Shown in pieces: positions 33,393 to 41,866 of a stretch of DNA of 64,000 nucleotides. The notes beneath the pieces were generated by a model. The model was not told the DNA's origin. It saw only the letters and a list, made by a program, of their open reading frames with translations, and did no database searches. This DNA comes from Candidatus Baltobacteraceae bacterium (GTDB lineage Bacteria; Vulcanimicrobiota; Vulcanimicrobiia; Vulcanimicrobiales; Vulcanimicrobiaceae): positions 248,001 to 312,000 of the forward strand of contig DASXGW010000002.1 of the NCBI GenBank assembly GCA_036488875.1, written 5' to 3'. Position 1 is the first letter of the stretch; each line of letters begins with the position of its first letter. The translations under genes and the position numbers were made by a program.

Positions 33393-34558
33393 GGCGCGAG
33401 AGAAAAGATCGTTCCGCAGCCGTTGCCGTACGCGCTGCATCCGCCGCCGTTCTGCGTGGTGCCGTAGAGTTTGCCGCTTAACAGCGTTAACGTGGAAAAG
33501 GGCCACGCTCCGTCGGTTCCACCTGCAAAAGCGTGGACGACTGCTTCGTTTCCTTTTAGCGTGACTTTGAACACGATACCCTGTTGATGCGCACCGCCGT
33601 TGACGGTTGTGCCATACAACACGCCGTGGACGTTGACGAGGCCCGCGGCCGGATTGGCTCCGTCCTTACCGCTTGCGAACTTGTAAAGTAGGCTTTCCTT
33701 CCCCGAAGGTGTCAAGCGGTAAATGGTTCCGTCGTTGTTCATTCCACCGTTATAGGTCGTACCGTAAAAAGCAGCGTCGACATAAATGAGATCGCCGATA
33801 GGATCTCCGCCGTCGTAAATCGGTTTGAACGCGTAGACGACGCGCTCTTTCCCACCGCTCGTGATGCTGAAGACGGTTCCGAAGCCACGCGTTTGGTTAC
33901 CACCGCCTTGCGTCGTGCCGTAGAGTAGGCCTTTAACGACGATTAGCCCGGCTTTGGGATTTGCGCCATCGGGCGCTCCGGTGAAGCTATGGCGCACGCG
34001 TTCCGTGCCGCCCAAGGTCACGCTAAAAACGGTTCCCTTATTCTTTGCGCCGCCGAAATACGTCGTGCCGTACAATTCGCCACCATAGACCGTCAGGCGG
34101 CCAAGTGGATCGTATCCGTCTTTTCCACCCTTAAAGCTGTACACGACATGCTCTGCTCCAGTCGAATCGATGGCAAAGACGGATCCTTTCCCGTTGGCGC
34201 CGCCCGCCGCCGTCGTGCCATACAGCGCCCCTTTGTATACAACGAGAGCAGCTTCGGGCGCCGCGCCGTCGTACACCGATCCGAACTTGTGCACGATGCT
34301 TTCGTGCGTTCCATTTCCGTCGATTGCGAAGGCCACGCCATAGTTGTAGCCCCCGTGCGAGGTAGTGCCGTAAAGTCTTCCGTTAAGCGTCGTGAGTCCG
34401 GCTAACGGCTGCGAGCCATCGGGCGGGGCGGCAAAGGCATGCACCCGCTTATAGCTCGTCGCATGCGACGCGTCGGCGACGCCGCGCAGCGGCGCGGGTC
34501 CGAAACTGCCCGAGCAGCTCGATAGCATTAGCCCCGCGACTGCAAGCAAGCGTCTCAT
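33389..34558 (-). CDS. GloVer-repeat (YGTT..GG) lipoprotein
   Basis: The 389-residue lipoprotein (signal ending LSSCSG) consists of about eight to nine repeats of roughly 40 residues of the form LYGTT..GG....GTVF....G.E.V.YSF, for example LYGTTYFGGAKNKGTVFSV. This is the choice-of-anchor tandem repeat type called GloVer, a beta-propeller-like surface protein of unknown role. A second protein of this kind is encoded at 48497-49774. Confidence 0.85.
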   Translation of the reverse strand: MRRLLAVAGLMLSSCSGSFGPAPLRGVADASHATSYKRVHAFAAPPDGSQPLAGLTTLNGRLYGTTSHGGYNYGVAFAIDGNGTHESIVHKFGSVYDGAAPEAALVVYKGALYGTTAAGGANGKGSVFAIDSTGAEHVVYSFKGGKDGYDPLGRLTVYGGELYGTTYFGGAKNKGTVFSVTLGGTERVRHSFTGAPDGANPKAGLIVVKGLLYGTTQGGGNQTRGFGTVFSITSGGKERVVYAFKPIYDGGDPIGDLIYVDAAFYGTTYNGGMNNDGTIYRLTPSGKESLLYKFASGKDGANPAAGLVNVHGVLYGTTVNGGAHQQGIVFKVTLKGNEAVVHAFAGGTDGAWPFSTLTLLSGKLYGTTQNGGGCSAYGNGCGTIFSLAP

Positions 34559-34636
34559 CGTGCCCGATACTACGGCCTCAGGCTAGAAATGTCCCCGTCG
34601 CCCCATCGCCACATGCACTCGGCACGCCTCCCCCGC

Positions 34637-35989
34637 CTATTGATCGTCGACGGGCTCGTTTGATATCGGTTCGCGTTCAAAATACGCCTGCGGAAGCTTG
34701 GCCGCGATCGGAACGAACTTACGGGGAGCTTGATGAAAGTCGAAGCAATCCGCAATGCTCGTAGCGCGCGCGTCGGTCGCGTACAACGAGCCGAGCGAAA
34801 ACGTGTTCTCGACGAACCTCAAGATACTCCCGAACTCGTACTGCGTGTGCGAGACGTAGCCTTTCTTCGCATACGGCGAGATGACGAGCATCGGCACGCG
34901 AAACCCTAACCCTTGATAATCGAGCTGCGGCGGCGGGACGTGGTCGAACAGTCCGCCCCAATCGTCCCATACGACGATAATCGCCGTTGAGTTCCAATGC
35001 GGACCTTCACCGATGGCGTCGACGACGCGGGCGACCCACTGCGGGCCGGTATCGGGACCTCCGCCAGGGTGATCGGAGTCGTGCACTTGCGGAACGACCC
35101 ACGTGACCGACGGCAGCATGCCGCGGCGCGCAACCGCGAAGACGCCGCTCGGCGGCGAGATGACGTTGTCTTTCCATTCGTCTGAATACCGTACGGCATC
35201 GATCGCGTCGAACGCATTCCAAAGCGCGCCTCCCGCACAGCAAACGTTCGGCGTGTAATATCTCCACGTCAGTCCCGCGCGGTCGATGAGATTCGCCAGC
35301 GTCTTCCACTTGAAGCACGGGAATGGCCCGGCGCCCCGTTCGACCTCACGCTTGACGTTAATGAGATTCGTTGCCGTGTGCGCGGAGGCGTCGCAACCCC
35401 ATGGAGGGTTCGAGGGAATCGGATCGTCGATCACGCTTGCCCACTTGCCGATCGCCGTTCCCCCGGCAACGAGGTCCTGATGGGCCGTGAAACTGCCGCT
35501 GGACTGCGTCTGGAACATGTGATCGGCCAGCACGTATTGTTTGGCCATCGCCCAATACGGCTGTATCTGCTCGGGGTCGACGTATCGATAGACGTATTGG
35601 CCGATCTGGCCACGATTGCTGCCCGCGTTGGCATTCGCGAAACCGTCCATTTTGCCGCCGTCGTACTCTTTGACGAATGTCGCGTGGACGTGAGCCACAT
35701 CACGGGTGAGTAAATCGCCTTTGACCAGTGGCACCGTAACCACGCCCGTGGCGGTCTTCATCTTCCCGTGCGTGGCGCCGTCGGCACCCCGAAACGTCGC
35801 GAAGAAGTCGTCGAAGCTGCGATTCTCTTGGATCAGAATCACGATATGCTTGATCGGCGACGGATTTGGGCTTGCGACCGTGGGAAGCACCGGTCCGTCC
35901 GCGTTTGTCCCGGTCACCGAGCGCGCGCAGCCGGCAACGATCAGTGCGGCGCAGACGGCGAGTGAGCTAGCCAGCGTTTTCACCATCAC
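34637..35989 (-). CDS. Phospholipase C / acid phosphatase-like lipoprotein (alkaline phosphatase fold)
   Basis: The 450-residue product has a lipoprotein signal (LIVAGCARS) and the PF04185 phosphoesterase pattern: HIVILIQENRSFDDFFATF with the metal-binding Asn/Asp, TGPQWVARVVDAIG, and IVVWDDWGGLFDHVPPP with further metal ligands. Relatives are phospholipase C and AcpA-type acid phosphatases. It should hydrolyse phosphate esters at the cell surface. A close paralogue with the same order lies at 36356-37699. Confidence 0.85.
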   Translation of the reverse strand: MMVKTLASSLAVCAALIVAGCARSVTGTNADGPVLPTVASPNPSPIKHIVILIQENRSFDDFFATFRGADGATHGKMKTATGVVTVPLVKGDLLTRDVAHVHATFVKEYDGGKMDGFANANAGSNRGQIGQYVYRYVDPEQIQPYWAMAKQYVLADHMFQTQSSGSFTAHQDLVAGGTAIGKWASVIDDPIPSNPPWGCDASAHTATNLINVKREVERGAGPFPCFKWKTLANLIDRAGLTWRYYTPNVCCAGGALWNAFDAIDAVRYSDEWKDNVISPPSGVFAVARRGMLPSVTWVVPQVHDSDHPGGGPDTGPQWVARVVDAIGEGPHWNSTAIIVVWDDWGGLFDHVPPPQLDYQGLGFRVPMLVISPYAKKGYVSHTQYEFGSILRFVENTFSLGSLYATDARATSIADCFDFHQAPRKFVPIAAKLPQAYFEREPISNEPVDDQ

Positions 35990-36026
35990 GATATACGAAG
36001 CTGGCGCTTCGCGCCCTTTCGCCGGC

Positions 36027-36326
36027 CTACTTGCTCTCCCGCGCCTCGCGCGTAAACACCGGCATCAGCAGCCACAGAAACACCATGACGGTCAGAACGC
36101 CGGTTTCGAGCATCACGGTTTGATACTCCACGTTGCGAATGCGCGCCGCAACGTAGGCCTTGTGCTCGGCGCTCTCGATGCCGAACTGCGCCAAGGGGTT
36201 GCCGGGGTCGATTCCCGGCACGTTGCTTTGGTTGACCCGATCGCGCTGCGCGACGTAGTTAAAGCCGACCAGCGCCGTGGCGCCGAGGAACAGCGCGAGG
36301 AGGGCGACGCGAAGTTGCTGGGTCAT
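36027..36326 (-). CDS. Small membrane protein, unknown
   Basis: The 99-residue protein has one hydrophobic helix at each end (LRVALLALFLGATALVGF and MLETGVLTVMVFLWLLMPVF) with a 50-residue polar segment between them that would face outside. I do not recognise it. It sits between the two phospholipase-like genes on the same strand and may be transcribed with them. Confidence 0.6.
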   Translation of the reverse strand: MTQQLRVALLALFLGATALVGFNYVAQRDRVNQSNVPGIDPGNPLAQFGIESAEHKAYVAARIRNVEYQTVMLETGVLTVMVFLWLLMPVFTREARESK

Positions 36327-36355
36327 GGAAGGGGTTTCGCGAAGCGTGCGGCCGG

Positions 36356-37699
36356 TTACTCTGTGTCGACGGGCTCGGTCGAAATCGGTTCGTGCAGAAA
36401 GAACTCGAGCGACTGCGGAGCCGGAATCGTCTTGAAGGCGCGCGGCTTTTGCGAGAAGTTGAAGACGTCGTCGATGCTGCTGACGCCGACATCGGTCGTG
36501 TTGAGATGTCCCAAGCCCCAGTTGTCCTCGACGAACCGTAGGATGCTTCCGAACTCGTACTGCGTGTGCGAGACGTAGCTCTTACGCGCGTAAGGCGAGA
36601 TCACCAGCATCGGAACCCTGAAGCCCAAACCGTCGTAGTACTTTTGCGGTGGAGGGACGTGATCGAACTGGCCGCCCCAATCATCCCAGACGACGATTAT
36701 CGCCGTGGATTTCCAGTACGGCGAATGCCCGATCGCGTTGGCGACTTGGGCAACCCATGCGGGTCCGTGATCTGGCGGTGAGCCGGGGTGATCCGAGTTG
36801 CCCACCTTAGGAATGACCCACGATACGGCCGGCAGCTGCCCCTTCGTTATGTCGGAGAACACGTTGGTTTCCGGCATCGAAACGTTGGTGCCCCATTCCG
36901 GGCCGTACCGAACCGCATGAATGGCCTCGAAGGCATTCCAGATTGGGCCGCCGTCGCAGCAGATCGGCTCGACGTAGTACTTCCACGACACGCTTTTAGC
37001 ATCGAGCAAATCTCGAAGCGTGGGCCAGGTGAAGCACGGGAACGGTCCAACTTTCGTAACGACGTTTTTCGTCTTCTTGTAAATCAACGCTGTTGTGGTA
37101 GCCGGGTCCTTCGCGTCGCAGCCTGCGGGATCCGACGACGTGAGATCGATGACGGCGGCACTGGCATTGAGGTGGGTGTTGCCTCGAATCAGATCCTGGT
37201 GCGCCGTGAAGCTTCCGCTGCTCTGCGTTTGAAATAAATGATCGGCCAGCACGTATTGCTGCGCCAGCGTCCAATACGGCTTGATTTGGCTTGGATCCAC
37301 GTACGTATATGCGTTCGTTCCGGTCTTTCCGCAGCCGATGCAGGCAAAGTTTACCAGGCCAAAGCCGTCCATCTTCTTGCCGTCATATTCGGTCAGGAAG
37401 GCAGCGTGAAGGTGGTTGACGTCGCGCGACACCAACGGGCCCTTGGTCAAGGGAACCGTAACGACGCCGCTAGCAGTCTTCATCTTCCCGTGCGTCGCGC
37501 CGTCCGCGCCCGGATACGTCGCAAAGAGGTTGTCGAAGCTGCGATTCTCTTGAATGAGAATCACGACGTGCTGGATTGGCGAAGCGGTGGACCGATTGAC
37601 GTGCGTCGCGTTCGGGTGCGGCGGAAGCGGCATACCCGAAGATCCCCCACAGCCGGCGAGGGCCGCCAAAACCAAACCGAACAACGCGTGACGCTTCAT
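36356..37699 (-). CDS. Phospholipase C / acid phosphatase-like lipoprotein, paralogue
   Basis: The 447-residue product starts at the ATG at 37699 with lipoprotein signal LAALAGCGG. It has HVVILIQENRSFDNLFATY, ILADHLFQTQ-like and AHQDLIRGN segments, and IVVWDDWGGQFDHVPPP, matching the gene at 34637-35989 along its length. It differs mainly in the middle section with two CxxC-like turns (FACIGCGKTG). It is expected to be a surface phosphoesterase. The open frame upstream of 37699 runs through the tRNA-Ala gene and is not coding. Confidence 0.85.
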   Translation of the reverse strand: MKRHALFGLVLAALAGCGGSSGMPLPPHPNATHVNRSTASPIQHVVILIQENRSFDNLFATYPGADGATHGKMKTASGVVTVPLTKGPLVSRDVNHLHAAFLTEYDGKKMDGFGLVNFACIGCGKTGTNAYTYVDPSQIKPYWTLAQQYVLADHLFQTQSSGSFTAHQDLIRGNTHLNASAAVIDLTSSDPAGCDAKDPATTTALIYKKTKNVVTKVGPFPCFTWPTLRDLLDAKSVSWKYYVEPICCDGGPIWNAFEAIHAVRYGPEWGTNVSMPETNVFSDITKGQLPAVSWVIPKVGNSDHPGSPPDHGPAWVAQVANAIGHSPYWKSTAIIVVWDDWGGQFDHVPPPQKYYDGLGFRVPMLVISPYARKSYVSHTQYEFGSILRFVEDNWGLGHLNTTDVGVSSIDDVFNFSQKPRAFKTIPAPQSLEFFLHEPISTEPVDTE

Positions 37700-37727
37700 C
37701 GGTAACTCGATCGCTCCCAAAACGACG

Positions 37728-37803
37728 TGGTGGAGATGAGGGGACTCGAACCCCTGACCTTCGCCTTGCAAAGGCGTTGCTCTACCAACTGAGCTACATC
37801 CCC
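37728..37803 (-). tRNA. tRNA-Ala (anticodon TGC)
   Basis: On the minus strand the acceptor stem GGGGATG/CATCTCC (one G-T pair), anticodon loop TTTGCAA and T-arm with GTTCGAGTC are clear, and CCA is encoded. The first four bases are also part of a 13-bp inverted repeat (37800-37828). Confidence 0.96.
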
Positions 37804-37828
37804 AAAAAATGCTGCGCATTTTTTGGGG
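37800..37828. repeat. Perfect 13-bp inverted repeat at the 5' end of tRNA-Ala
   Basis: CCCCAAAAAATGC and GCATTTTTTGGGG are separated by three bases. The repeat includes the first four nucleotides of the mature tRNA, so a precursor could form a leader hairpin that competes with the acceptor stem. Confidence 0.8.
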
Positions 37829-37978
37829 GCCCCTTGCGCTTGTAACAGGCACTCCGCGCTTCGCGCTTCGCGCCCCCCACTCACGTGGGGCCCCCAAACC
37901 GCTGCAATCACTGCGACAGCGAAGGCGAGCGCCCTGCAAGGGTTCGCGACGCTGGGCGTGAAGAGAGCCGACCGCGCC

Positions 37979-38054
37979 GGGGGCATAGCTCAGTTGGTAG
38001 AGCATTACGCTGGCAGCGTAAGGGTCAGGAGTTCGAGTCTCCTTGCCTCCACCA
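37979..38054 (+). tRNA. tRNA-Ala (anticodon GGC)
   Basis: The acceptor stem GGGGGCA/TGCCTCC, D-arm TAGCTCAGTTGGTAGAGC, anticodon stem TTACG/CGTAA with loop CTGGCAG (anticodon GGC) and an encoded CCA are all present. It is divergent from tRNA-Ala(TGC), 175 bases away. That gap holds only GC-rich low-complexity sequence and I see no gene in it. Confidence 0.96.
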
Positions 38055-38061
38055 GTTCATG

Positions 38062-38090
38062 CAAGGCGCCCGTTCGGGCGCCTTGCTTTG
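38062..38090 (+). terminator. Intrinsic terminator behind tRNA-Ala(GGC)
   Basis: CAAGGCGCCC and GGGCGCCTTG form a perfect 10-bp stem with a GTTC loop, followed by CTTTG. Confidence 0.8.
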
Positions 38091-38100
38091 CTACCTATGT

Positions 38101-38106
38101 TATAGT
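38101..38106 (+). promoter_or_regulatory. -10 element of the RNase P RNA promoter
   Basis: TATAGT lies seven bases before the predicted rnpB 5' end, behind the tRNA terminator. The -35 box would overlap that terminator and is not clear. Confidence 0.5.
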
Positions 38107-38112
38107 AGGTCC

Positions 38113-38482
38113 GCGAAGTACGCTGGATGATCGCGCTACCCGGCTAGGCCGGGGGTGAGGAAAGTCCGGGCTTCACAGGGCAGGGTGCAGGATAACGTCC
38201 TGTCGGGGCAACTCGAAGGAAAGTGCCACAGAAACATACCGCCTGCCGCTTGGCGGGTAAGGGTGAAATCGGGAGGTAAGAGCTCCCGGAGCGACGCGGT
38301 GACGCGCGCTCGGGTAAACCCCACCTGAAGCAAGACCGCTCGGCGACCTCGAAAGAGGGGGACGGCCCGTCCCGGCGAGCCACGTCGCACCGAGGTGCGC
38401 GGCAACGCGCATCCCAGAGAGATGGTCATCCTCCGGCGGCTCGCCGCGGGAGACAGAATCCGGCTTACAGGCGCACTTCGCG
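38113..38482 (+). ncRNA. rnpB: RNase P RNA (bacterial type A)
   Basis: The conserved core motifs occur in order: GGTGAGGAAAGTCCGGGC near the start, CACAGAAACATACCGCC and GGTAAGGGTGAAA in the middle, GGTAAACCCCACCTG and CCGGCTTACAG near the 3' end. The terminal helix is GCGAAGT (38113) with ACTTCGC. It is the catalytic RNA that matures tRNA 5' ends. Short protein frames over it are shadows. It lies directly downstream of two tRNA genes. Confidence 0.97.
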
Positions 38483-38520
38483 AAACTATATCGACGATCC
38501 AAGGAGTTGAAGAGCACATC

Positions 38521-38925
38521 GTGACCGACCGCAGTTTCACCCCCGACATGACCGTTGACGACGCCTTCCGGCTGCACGCCGGCGCGCGTCGCGTGTTTGC
38601 GCGCTTCCATTTGGGAGGCTGCTCGAACTGCGCGATTAGCGAATCGCACACGATCGGCGCAATTAGCGAAGATTATGGAATCCCGCTTCCGATGTTGCTC
38701 GAGAGTCTCAACGCACTCTTCGATCAGGGCAGCTTCGCCGTCGGCGACAAAGTCCGCATTCCCGACGATATTCGTTCGAAGATTCCGCAGTTGGCCAACG
38801 TGCCCGAAACCGGTACGATCACCGGTCTCGAAAGCGGCGCGTACACCGCGGAGTTCGGCGACGTGCGGTTGCAGGGCTTGGCCGAGGATTTTCTTCCGGT
38901 CGAAGCTAGCGCGACTGCCGGCTAA
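38521..38925 (+). CDS. DUF1858 redox-disulfide domain protein
   Basis: The 134-residue product (GTG at 38521, GAAGAG upstream; an ATG at 38548 is possible) begins with a DUF1858/ScdA-N-like domain: MTVDDAFRLHAGARRVFARF, then GGCSNCAISESHTI with a CxxC pair. Such domains are linked to hybrid-cluster-protein or iron-sulfur-repair redox proteins. The C-terminal half (VGDKVRIPDDI, TGTITGLESGAYTAEFGDV) looks like a small SH3-type barrel. The gene begins about 40 bases after rnpB and overlaps the convergent DUF2203 gene by four bases. Confidence 0.75.
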   Translation: MTDRSFTPDMTVDDAFRLHAGARRVFARFHLGGCSNCAISESHTIGAISEDYGIPLPMLLESLNALFDQGSFAVGDKVRIPDDIRSKIPQLANVPETGTITGLESGAYTAEFGDVRLQGLAEDFLPVEASATAG

Positions 38926-39314
38926 AGCGGTTTCCGCGAGGAAAAGCCTTCGTCGCAGCCGTGCCAGCTTTGCACGGCCGGTTCGCCCGCTTTCCAGCAG
39001 AGATACATCGCCTCTCCGGCGCGAATCGCCGGGAAATCGATCAGCCCCAGATCGATGTCTTTGACGATGCAGCCGAAGGACTCGATCCGGTGGATCAGCC
39101 GGTGGATCTCCAACTTCAGATCGCCGAACCGTGGCGGCGGAAACGGCGACCGGGCCGCGGCTAGCCGCGCGTGCGGCTGCTCGACGTGGTGCAACGCCGG
39201 GTCGGACTCCAGCAGCTTAATGGCCAAATCGCGGCGTTTCGCCAGGAGCTCGTCGACGAGCGGCGTTAGTTTTGGCAGTAAAGCGTTGGCCCGTTCGGGC
39301 GAAAATGGTTTCAT
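38922..39314 (-). CDS. DUF2203 family protein
   Basis: The 130-residue protein begins MKPFSPERANALLPKLTPLV and ends with RAGEAMYLCWKAGEPAVQSW and HGCDEGFSSR, both diagnostic of DUF2203. The tryptophan/histidine-rich C-terminus may bind metal; the function is unknown. Its ATG at 39314 directly abuts the ATG of rapZ in a CATATG palindrome. Confidence 0.85.
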   Translation of the reverse strand: MKPFSPERANALLPKLTPLVDELLAKRRDLAIKLLESDPALHHVEQPHARLAAARSPFPPPRFGDLKLEIHRLIHRIESFGCIVKDIDLGLIDFPAIRAGEAMYLCWKAGEPAVQSWHGCDEGFSSRKPL

Positions 39315-40169
39315 ATGAGTTTGCTGCGTCTCGTCTTCGTCACTGGTCTTTCCGGCGCCGGACAAAGTCAGGCTATTAAATCCTTCGAGGATCTGGGCTT
39401 TTACTGCGTCGAGCACCTTCCTCCCGTCGCGCTTGCTGCCACCGTTGCGGCACTCGCGCTGGCCGGGATCGAGAATGCCGCGATCGCGCTCGACGTCCGC
39501 GGCGATGATTCGCTCGGCGATCCCTGCGCCGCCGTCGACGATATGATACGTACCCACGATGCGCGGCTGCTCTTTCTCGACGCGCACGACGAGCAGCTCG
39601 TGCGCCGCTTTAGTCAAACGCGGCGACGCCATCCTTTGCGACAAGCCGGTTCGCTGGTCGAGGCGATACAGGCCGATCGCCGCCTGCTCGCGCCGCTGCG
39701 CGAACGCGCGAGCGTGGTTATCGATACGTCGAACCTCACGCACGCCGGGCTGAAGCAGCGTATCGCGACCGCGTTTTTGCCGGATCGCCCGACGCGTTTG
39801 GGCGTCACCATCGTAGCGTTCGGTTTCAAATACGGGCTGCCGACCGACTTAGATCTCCTGTTCGACGTGCGCTTCCTGCGAAACCCGAACTATGAGGAGA
39901 CGCTCGCCCCGTTGACGGGTGAGAACGCCGCCGTTGCAGCATTTATCGAGAGTGATCCGTCGCTCGAACCGTTTTTGGGCAAGGCAAGCGACCTCATCGA
40001 CTTTCTCCTGCCGCGCTATCTCGAAGAGGGCAAGACCCAGCTTACCATCGGCGTCGGCTGCACCGGCGGCCGGCATCGTTCGGTGTACGTCGGGCGGCGG
40101 ATGCTCGAACGCTTACAGGCCGACGGGCGCCTCGAAGTAGCCTTTGAGGCCCGCGACGTGAGACGATAG
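39315..40169 (+). CDS. rapZ: RapZ-like RNase adapter / P-loop protein (altered Walker A)
   Basis: The 284-residue protein matches RapZ along its length: VTGLSGAG..SQAIKSFEDL, GFYCVEHLPP, RRFSQTRRRHPL, FGFKYGLPTDLDLLFDVRF and the C-terminal GCTGGRHRSVYVGRRML. RapZ binds small RNAs and metabolites in E. coli and controls amino-sugar synthesis. The Walker A lysine is replaced by Gln17 (codon CAA in GAGQSQ), so ATP binding may be weakened or lost. The C-terminal domain that binds RNA and metabolite is intact. It precedes the YvcK gene, a common pairing. whiA, often the third gene, is absent. Confidence 0.92.
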   Translation: MSLLRLVFVTGLSGAGQSQAIKSFEDLGFYCVEHLPPVALAATVAALALAGIENAAIALDVRGDDSLGDPCAAVDDMIRTHDARLLFLDAHDEQLVRRFSQTRRRHPLRQAGSLVEAIQADRRLLAPLRERASVVIDTSNLTHAGLKQRIATAFLPDRPTRLGVTIVAFGFKYGLPTDLDLLFDVRFLRNPNYEETLAPLTGENAAVAAFIESDPSLEPFLGKASDLIDFLLPRYLEEGKTQLTIGVGCTGGRHRSVYVGRRMLERLQADGRLEVAFEARDVRR

Positions 40170-40177
40170 AACCGACC

Positions 40178-41536
40178 GTGAAACGCCGCCTGAGTTCTTC
40201 GTTGCAATGGCTGGTGCCGGGGCTGGGAATCAAGCGCTGGGCGCTCGTAGCCATTTTCGGTGTTCTGCTGATCTTCGACGCGGTGGCGCGATGGCTGATC
40301 GCCGAAGGCAGCGGCATCGACATCAACGAGATCCTCGACTCGATCGTCGACGATTATTTCTCTCCCGCATACCTTACGGCCGTGCTCGCGGTGTTGGGCG
40401 TCTTCTTCACCGCGCTGGGATTTCGAATGTGGTCGCGCTCGGTCACGCGCACTCCGCCCGGACGCAGTCCACAAGGCTTCCGCGACGCGTTAACCGGGCT
40501 GCGCTTGCAGCAAGGGTACAAGGTCGTCGCCATCGGCGGCGGCACCGGACTCTCCACGCTGCTGCGCGGACTCAAACGGCGCACGAGTAACCTGACGGCG
40601 ATCGTTACCGTGAGCGACGACGGCGGATCGTCGGGACGGCTGCAAAAAGAACTCGGCGTTCTGCCGCCCGGCGACGTGCGCAACTGTTTGGTGGCGCTTG
40701 CTGACGACGAAGCGTTGGTGACCGACCTCTTTCGCTACCGGTTTACCGAAGGCGAAGGTTTGACCGGCCACTCGTTCGGCAATTTGTTTTTGGCCGCGAT
40801 GAGCGGCGTCACCGGAAATTTCGACACCGCGATCAAAGAGTCGAGCCGCGTGCTCAACATCGTCGGGCGCGTGCTGCCGGCGACTTTGAGCGTCGCGCGC
40901 CTGTGCGCCGAGCTCGACGACGGAACGGTCGTCGAAGGTGAGTCGAACATCTCGCAGGCGAGCCGGCCGATCAAGCGGGTCTTTTTCGATCCGCCGCGCG
41001 CCGAGCCGCTCGACGAAGTCATCAATGCCATCCGCGGCGCGGATGCGATCGTTCTTGGCCCCGGCTCGCTGTTTACGTCGATTCTGCCCAACTTCTTGGT
41101 CGACCGGATCGCTCGCGAAGTCGCCAACGCGCATGCCGTGAAGATGTACGTCTGCAACGTCATGACGCAGCCCGGCGAAACCGACGGCATGTCGGCCGCC
41201 GATCACGTAGAAGCGCTGCTGCGCAACTCCGCCGCGCGCGTGTTCGACTACGTTCTGGTCAACGACGAACCGCCTTCGCGATTGGCGGCGCTGTACGCAG
41301 AGGAAGGTCAGCTTCCCGTCGCGCCGGATACGGAGCGCATCGCCGCGCTGGGCGTCGAGCCCGTGTGCGCGAGCATCATCAGCGAAACCGAAACCGTTCG
41401 GCACGATCCCGATAAGTTAGCGGCGGTCGTGATTTCCGTGATCGATCGCGTCGTCGCCGATCGGGCGACGCTCATGAAACCCGCGAGCGCCTACCGTCAG
41501 GGTGAGGCGGCCGCGAGACTGAGATCGAGCTCGTAA
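40178..41536 (+). CDS. YvcK/CofD-like (gluconeogenesis factor) protein with membrane anchor
   Basis: The 452-residue protein has two N-terminal transmembrane segments (WALVAIFGVLLIFDAVARWL and TAVLAVLGVFFTALGF) and then a CofD/YvcK domain: VVAIGGGTGLSTLLRGLK, VSDDGGSSGRL, PPGDVRNCLVALAD and GPGSLFTSILPNFLV. YvcK binds UDP-sugars and is needed for cell-wall growth on gluconeogenic carbon. The anchor places it at the membrane. The 3' end overlaps the convergent lipoprotein gene by 40 bases. Confidence 0.92.
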   Translation: MKRRLSSSLQWLVPGLGIKRWALVAIFGVLLIFDAVARWLIAEGSGIDINEILDSIVDDYFSPAYLTAVLAVLGVFFTALGFRMWSRSVTRTPPGRSPQGFRDALTGLRLQQGYKVVAIGGGTGLSTLLRGLKRRTSNLTAIVTVSDDGGSSGRLQKELGVLPPGDVRNCLVALADDEALVTDLFRYRFTEGEGLTGHSFGNLFLAAMSGVTGNFDTAIKESSRVLNIVGRVLPATLSVARLCAELDDGTVVEGESNISQASRPIKRVFFDPPRAEPLDEVINAIRGADAIVLGPGSLFTSILPNFLVDRIAREVANAHAVKMYVCNVMTQPGETDGMSAADHVEALLRNSAARVFDYVLVNDEPPSRLAALYAEEGQLPVAPDTERIAALGVEPVCASIISETETVRHDPDKLAAVVISVIDRVVADRATLMKPASAYRQGEAAARLRSSS

Positions 41537-41829
41537 GGTTTCGACGGCTCGACCTGCGCCGTTGAAGATAACACCTTGTAGCCTTTAGCTTGCACGGTGT
41601 AATCGACGATGCCGCTGGGCACCTTTTCCACCGTAAACTTCCCGCTCGCATCGGTCGTCGCCGTCAGCACGGTATCGATCGTGACCACGGCACCCGCAAC
41701 CGGCGTTTTCGAACCGGCATCGAGCACCGTTCCGCTGATCGTGGTGAAGCCGGCGGCGGGCGGAAGCGCGTCGGTATTGCACGCCGCGAGCGCAATGGCG
41801 GCAAGGAGCGCAACGGGCAGCAATTTCAT
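41497..41829 (-). CDS. Small lipoprotein with carboxypeptidase-regulatory-like domain
   Basis: The 110-residue product has a lipoprotein signal (LLAAIALAACN) and one carboxypeptidase-regulatory-like/transthyretin-type domain: TISGTVLDAGSKTPVAGAVV, TTDASGKFTVEKVPSG and YTVQAKGYK. It is probably a surface adhesin-like module. It is divergent from the cystathionine beta-synthase gene across 37 bases. Confidence 0.75.
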   Translation of the reverse strand: MKLLPVALLAAIALAACNTDALPPAAGFTTISGTVLDAGSKTPVAGAVVTIDTVLTATTDASGKFTVEKVPSGIVDYTVQAKGYKVLSSTAQVEPSKPYELDLSLAAASP

Positions 41830-41866
41830 AGGTGAAGGTGTTCGCCGCGCGGAAGCCGCCGGTCCT

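Noticed and set aside
33389-34558. Regularly spaced repeats that might be a CRISPR array
   Set aside because: The period of about 120 bases and the variation at third codon positions come from protein-level YGTT..GG repeats. No constant direct repeat with unique spacers exists, and no cas genes are present.
38136-38651. Minus-strand frames over the RNase P RNA (up to 171 residues)
   Set aside because: The conserved RNase P RNA core covers most of this stretch. The frames are antisense shadows.
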